Source: JAIBJN01 sp963830885 (GTDB lineage Bacteria > Actinomycetota > Thermoleophilia > Gaiellales > Gaiellaceae). Taken from it: 64,000 nt of DNA. The notes under the pieces were generated by a model. That model was given only the letters and a program-made list of their open reading frames with translations, had not been told where the DNA came from and did not search any database. Every line of letters starts with the position of its first letter. Positions within the stretch are counted from its first letter, which is position 1. A program made the translations under genes and the position numbers. The stretch spans positions 69,663 to 133,662 of the forward strand of contig CAWHOA010000026.1 in NCBI GenBank assembly GCA_963830885.1. Direction: 5' to 3'. Positions 61,603-64,000 of this stretch are shown one piece after another.

Positions 61603-61944
61603 TCAGGGAGCGAGGAGGACGAGCAGGACGGACGCGGCTCCCACCACGATCCCGACCGCGGCGAGCGCCAGCACGAAACCCTCGCCGGTGTGCGGTTCCC
61701 GGACTTCCCGCAGCGCCGCCTGCAACTCCCGGTAGTGCACGATCCCGTACACCATGGCCGCCAGACCGGAGGCCGTCAGCAGGGTTCCCAGTGCGATATA
61801 CGGCCAGTTCGTGCCGCCGACGACCTCGGGCAGGACACGCCCGACTGCGAATCCCGCCGCGATCCCGGCCAAACCGGTACGCCACCACGCGAGATACGTG
61901 CGCTCGTGCGCGAGCTGCGTCCGGTGAACTTCGCCGCTCGCCAT
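61603..61944 (-). CDS. DUF202 (YidH-type) membrane protein
   Basis: 113 residues. The family opening is RTQLAHERTYLAWWRTGLAG (NxxR/ERTxLAW-RT motif), then helices AGIAAGFAVGRVLPEVV, YIALGTLLTASGLAAMVYGI and GFVLALAAVGIVVGAASVLL. Small three-helix proteins of this family have no assigned role. ATG 61944 is chosen as the start nearest the motif. Confidence 0.85.
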   Translation of the reverse strand: MASGEVHRTQLAHERTYLAWWRTGLAGIAAGFAVGRVLPEVVGGTNWPYIALGTLLTASGLAAMVYGIVHYRELQAALREVREPHTGEGFVLALAAVGIVVGAASVLLVLLAP

Positions 61945-62057
61945 CTCAGGGGACCTAGCATAAGCGTGTCGAGCGCCAGCTCCGCAGGCGGGCCGCCTGC
62001 GGCCGTGTCTCCGCGCTCTGCCCATTTGAACGCCGCGCGGCCGCCCGTGCTGACGCT

Positions 62058-62393
62058 CTAGCCGAGTGGCGCTACTCGTTCCGCGCGCTGTTCGACCGTC
62101 GCTTGCTCGTAGTCAAAGACAGCGAGCCTCTCGACGACGACGAAGCCGCCGTCTTCGCTGATGACTCGAGCGATCTCCGGAATCACGTGACCGGGCTTGA
62201 GGACAAACCATGTCGGGTTGGAGCGGATGCGCTTGTACTCCTCCAGGCTCAGCGCGACCGCGCTCATGCAGTTCTCGTAGCCGCACTCGCACACGAAGAT
62301 CGCAACGTCGAGGTTGGCGCCGTCTCGGATGCGGTCGTTGACCTCACGAAACAGCGTCTGATGGTGCTCTAGATGCTTGCGAGACTCAGTCAC
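62058..62393 (-). CDS. Unknown protein with CxCG...C motif (111 residues)
   Basis: Reads TESRKHLEHHQTLFREVNDR, IFVCECGYENCMSAVALSLE, EEYKRIRSNPTWFVLKPGHV and ISEDGGFVVVERLAVFDYEQ. The CECGYENC motif looks like a small metal-binding knuckle. The family is frequent in actinobacteria and usually starts as here with a helical 'ESRKHLEHHQ' segment; function unknown. GTG 62393 chosen from that start. Confidence 0.75.
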   Translation of the reverse strand: MTESRKHLEHHQTLFREVNDRIRDGANLDVAIFVCECGYENCMSAVALSLEEYKRIRSNPTWFVLKPGHVIPEIARVISEDGGFVVVERLAVFDYEQATVEQRAERVAPLG

Positions 62394-63036
62394 GACGCTC
62401 GTCCTGCACGATCTGCGAGTGACCTGCCGGTGGAAGGCCGAACCTACCACCAGCTGGGGGGCGTCTTCGCGAGGGACAGGGGTATCTATCGGGGTATTCT
62501 GGGAATAGCGCTAGGCGTGGCCACGAGCCACGGTTTACCCTCGACAAGCAGATACGGGCGCCGACACTTCGCTCCATCCCCGGAATGTGCGTGACCCCCG
62601 CGTGTTCCCGTGCTTAGCCCCGGTTGGCCGCAAGCCGGTGAGCGGTACTAGAGCAAGCGGGCCGGAGCGGCGCCCGCGGTTTCGGCCCGCGAGAGCACTG
62701 CATATCTCCCGCGCGCGAATCCGGTGGCCGAACGTGCGGGAGAGAGTCCGCAACCCGTTCAACTGGGTCTGTAACTGCGCCCCAACCTGCTGGTGCAACA
62801 CGACACGGTGGGGGTATTGGCTCATGTACTACATCCCGCCGCGCTTCCACCGCTTCCCGCCGAAACCTTAGAGCCATCCTCACGCTGTTTCGTGCAGTGA
62901 GCCGAGGCCGAGGTAGGGAGCGAAGCCCTCTGTCGGACTCGAACCGGCGACCCCTCCTTACCATTTTGGGGTCGCGGCACGCGCTGATCCGCATGCCTTG
63001 ACGATGCCTCTCGGGGTGACGGCGATTCCCTGATCG
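62394..63036. other. Gene-free interval of about 640 bp
   Basis: No convincing protein gene on either strand. It holds the second tRNA-Thr remnant (62923-62964). Composition becomes less uniformly GC-rich (for example GGTATCTATCGGGGTATTCT near 62480). No terminator or repeat element of the family above was found here. Confidence 0.5.
62923..62964 (-). other. tRNA-Thr(GGT) 3'-half remnant 2
   Basis: Minus strand: ATGGTAAGGAGGGGTCGCCG, then GTTCGAGTCCGACAGAGGGC. Anticodon loop, variable loop and T arm match remnant 1 with about four differences, while the 5' half is again absent. Direct repeats of a tRNA 3' half are typical of tRNA-targeted integration sites. Confidence 0.6.
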
Positions 63037-64000
63037 TCATCTGCCAGTGTGCGGTGGCGCGGCGGGTAGTTGCACCGTGACGCGGAGCCCGCCAGCGGCC
63101 CGGGGGGTGAGGGTGAGGGTTCCGTCGTGTGCCTGGGTGATGCTCTTGACGATTGCCAGGCCGAGGCCGACACCTGCGTGGTCGGTGCGTATGCGTTCGG
63201 TGCCGCGAAGAAACGGCTCGGCAAGCTTGGAAACCAACTGTGGGGTGAGCTTCTCGCCGGTGTTCTCGACGGTGAGCACCGCACTCTTGGGCTGAACGCT
63301 GGTCGTGACCCATACGGTGCCCTGTTCAGGCAGGTTGTGGACGATTGCGTTGTGCACGAGGTTCGTGCTCAACTGCAGTAGGAGCGCGTGCGAGCCGATG
63401 GTGGGGGTCATGTCGCCGGAGGTTTCGATGGTGAGGCCGCGTTTCTCTGCGAGGGGGAGGAGCGTTTCAGTGGCTTCTTCCGCTATGAGGGACAGGTCGA
63501 CGTGTTCTTGGGTGAAGGACCGTTGGTCGGCGCGGCTGAGCAGCAGCAATGCTTCGGTGAGGTCGATCGCTCGGGTGTTGACGGCGTGTAGGCGGTCGAC
63601 GAGCTCGCCGTTGTCGCGGCTCGGATCGTTGCGGGCCACGTCGAGAAGTGTCTGCGTGATCGCCAGTGGGGTGCGCAGTTCGTGGGAGGCATTGGCTGCG
63701 AATCTCTGCTGTTCGGCGATGTGTGCTTCGAGCCGGGCGAGCATGGTGTCGAAGGCATCGGCGAGTTCGCGGAACTCGTCTCTGCGGCCCGGAAGCCGGA
63801 TTCGATGGGAGAGCGATCCGGTCGCTGCCATGCGTGTGGCATCTGTGATGCGAGTCAGGGGGGCGAGCATCCGGCCGGCGAGGAGCCATCCTCCCAGGAG
63901 ACCGAATACCAGCAGAAACGCCAGCACGATGGCCGCGGCCGGAGCGAAAGCGCGCAGGATGAAGGAGTCATTCCCGGGCACCAAGTCACCGATGGTGCTG
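63037..64000 (-). CDS. Sensor histidine kinase, HAMP-HisKA-HATPase, N-terminus outside the window
   Basis: The visible 320 residues: a membrane helix (APAAAIVLAFLLVFGLLGGWL), HAMP linker, phospho-His in QRFAANASHELRTPLAITQT, N box NLVHNAIVHNLPEQGTVWV, then a G box GVGLGLAIVKSITQAHDGTL. The reading frame stays open to the window edge, so the sensor domain and first helix lie beyond. Codon choice (many CGT, GGT, GTT, TCG) differs from the metabolic genes, and a tRNA remnant lies just downstream, hinting at acquired DNA. Confidence 0.9.
   Translation of the reverse strand, partial: STIGDLVPGNDSFILRAFAPAAAIVLAFLLVFGLLGGWLLAGRMLAPLTRITDATRMAATGSLSHRIRLPGRRDEFRELADAFDTMLARLEAHIAEQQRFAANASHELRTPLAITQTLLDVARNDPSRDNGELVDRLHAVNTRAIDLTEALLLLSRADQRSFTQEHVDLSLIAEEATETLLPLAEKRGLTIETSGDMTPTIGSHALLLQLSTNLVHNAIVHNLPEQGTVWVTTSVQPKSAVLTVENTGEKLTPQLVSKLAEPFLRGTERIRTDHAGVGLGLAIVKSITQAHDGTLTLTPRAAGGLRVTVQLPAAPPHTGR

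Overview
The window looks like chromosome of an uncultured, very GC-rich actinobacterium. Class Thermoleophilia (Gaiellales/Solirubrobacterales type) is the best guess, from base composition, heavy GTG start use, ATGA/GTGA operon overlaps, many genes with a TANNNT hexamer 6-9 nt before the start codon (leaderless pattern), and families such as DUF7144, Vps62-like and MOSC proteins. About 20 single-base frameshifts interrupt otherwise well conserved genes. They look like consensus errors of a long-read or metagenome assembly rather than decay, so several genes are given here as repaired spans.

Layout. 1-9953: a broken PLP-dependent dehydratase, a peptide ABC transporter operon (binding protein, two permeases, fused double ATPase) with a good sigma70-type promoter, a broken ATP-grasp gene and a DHA2 drug exporter. 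9966-23745: mixed housekeeping and envelope genes (nitroreductase, PaaI thioesterase, aquaporin, an MBOAT acyltransferase with SGNH partners, a META lipoprotein, a Vps62-like/membrane fusion, a class II glutamine amidotransferase, an APC permease, a MOSC protein). 23879-31497: a sugar-acid region, chiefly a seven-gene minus-strand operon (SDR dehydrogenase, KDG-type kinase, AraD1-type FAH dehydratase, DapA-type lyase, alpha-ketoglutarate-semialdehyde-type dehydrogenase, NAD epimerase, RraA-type aldolase). 31730-36009: B12-dependent diol dehydratase (small subunit plus fused large/medium subunit), two tandem tautomerases, an SDR and a cupin. 36024-41921: a molybdenum hydroxylase (2Fe-2S, FAD and a Mo subunit split over two genes) with divergent MoxR ATPase and VWA accessory genes. 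41969-55213: a long plus-strand catabolic run (SMP-30 lactonase, isochorismatase-like protein lacking the usual Cys, Zn-alcohol dehydrogenase, aldehyde dehydrogenase, NIPSNAP, SDR, cupin, TPP enzyme, RidA), then a branched-chain-amino-acid-type ABC transporter with its own promoter. 55215-61272: DHFR-like protein with a coupled 36-residue ORF, a NarL-type two-component system with an 18-bp palindrome at its promoter, a CPBP protease and small unknowns. 61379-64000: two remnants of the 3' half of tRNA-Thr(GGT) about 1.5 kb apart, followed by a sensor kinase of visibly different composition, suggesting an island edge.

The most unusual item is a family of about 170-bp non-coding elements (22959, 24824, 31521, with a 55-bp internally deleted copy at 34836). 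Each has long terminal inverted arms that change in step on both sides (compensatory substitutions), a conserved core and an inner hairpin. Two copies in the same orientation bracket exactly the seven-gene sugar-acid operon.
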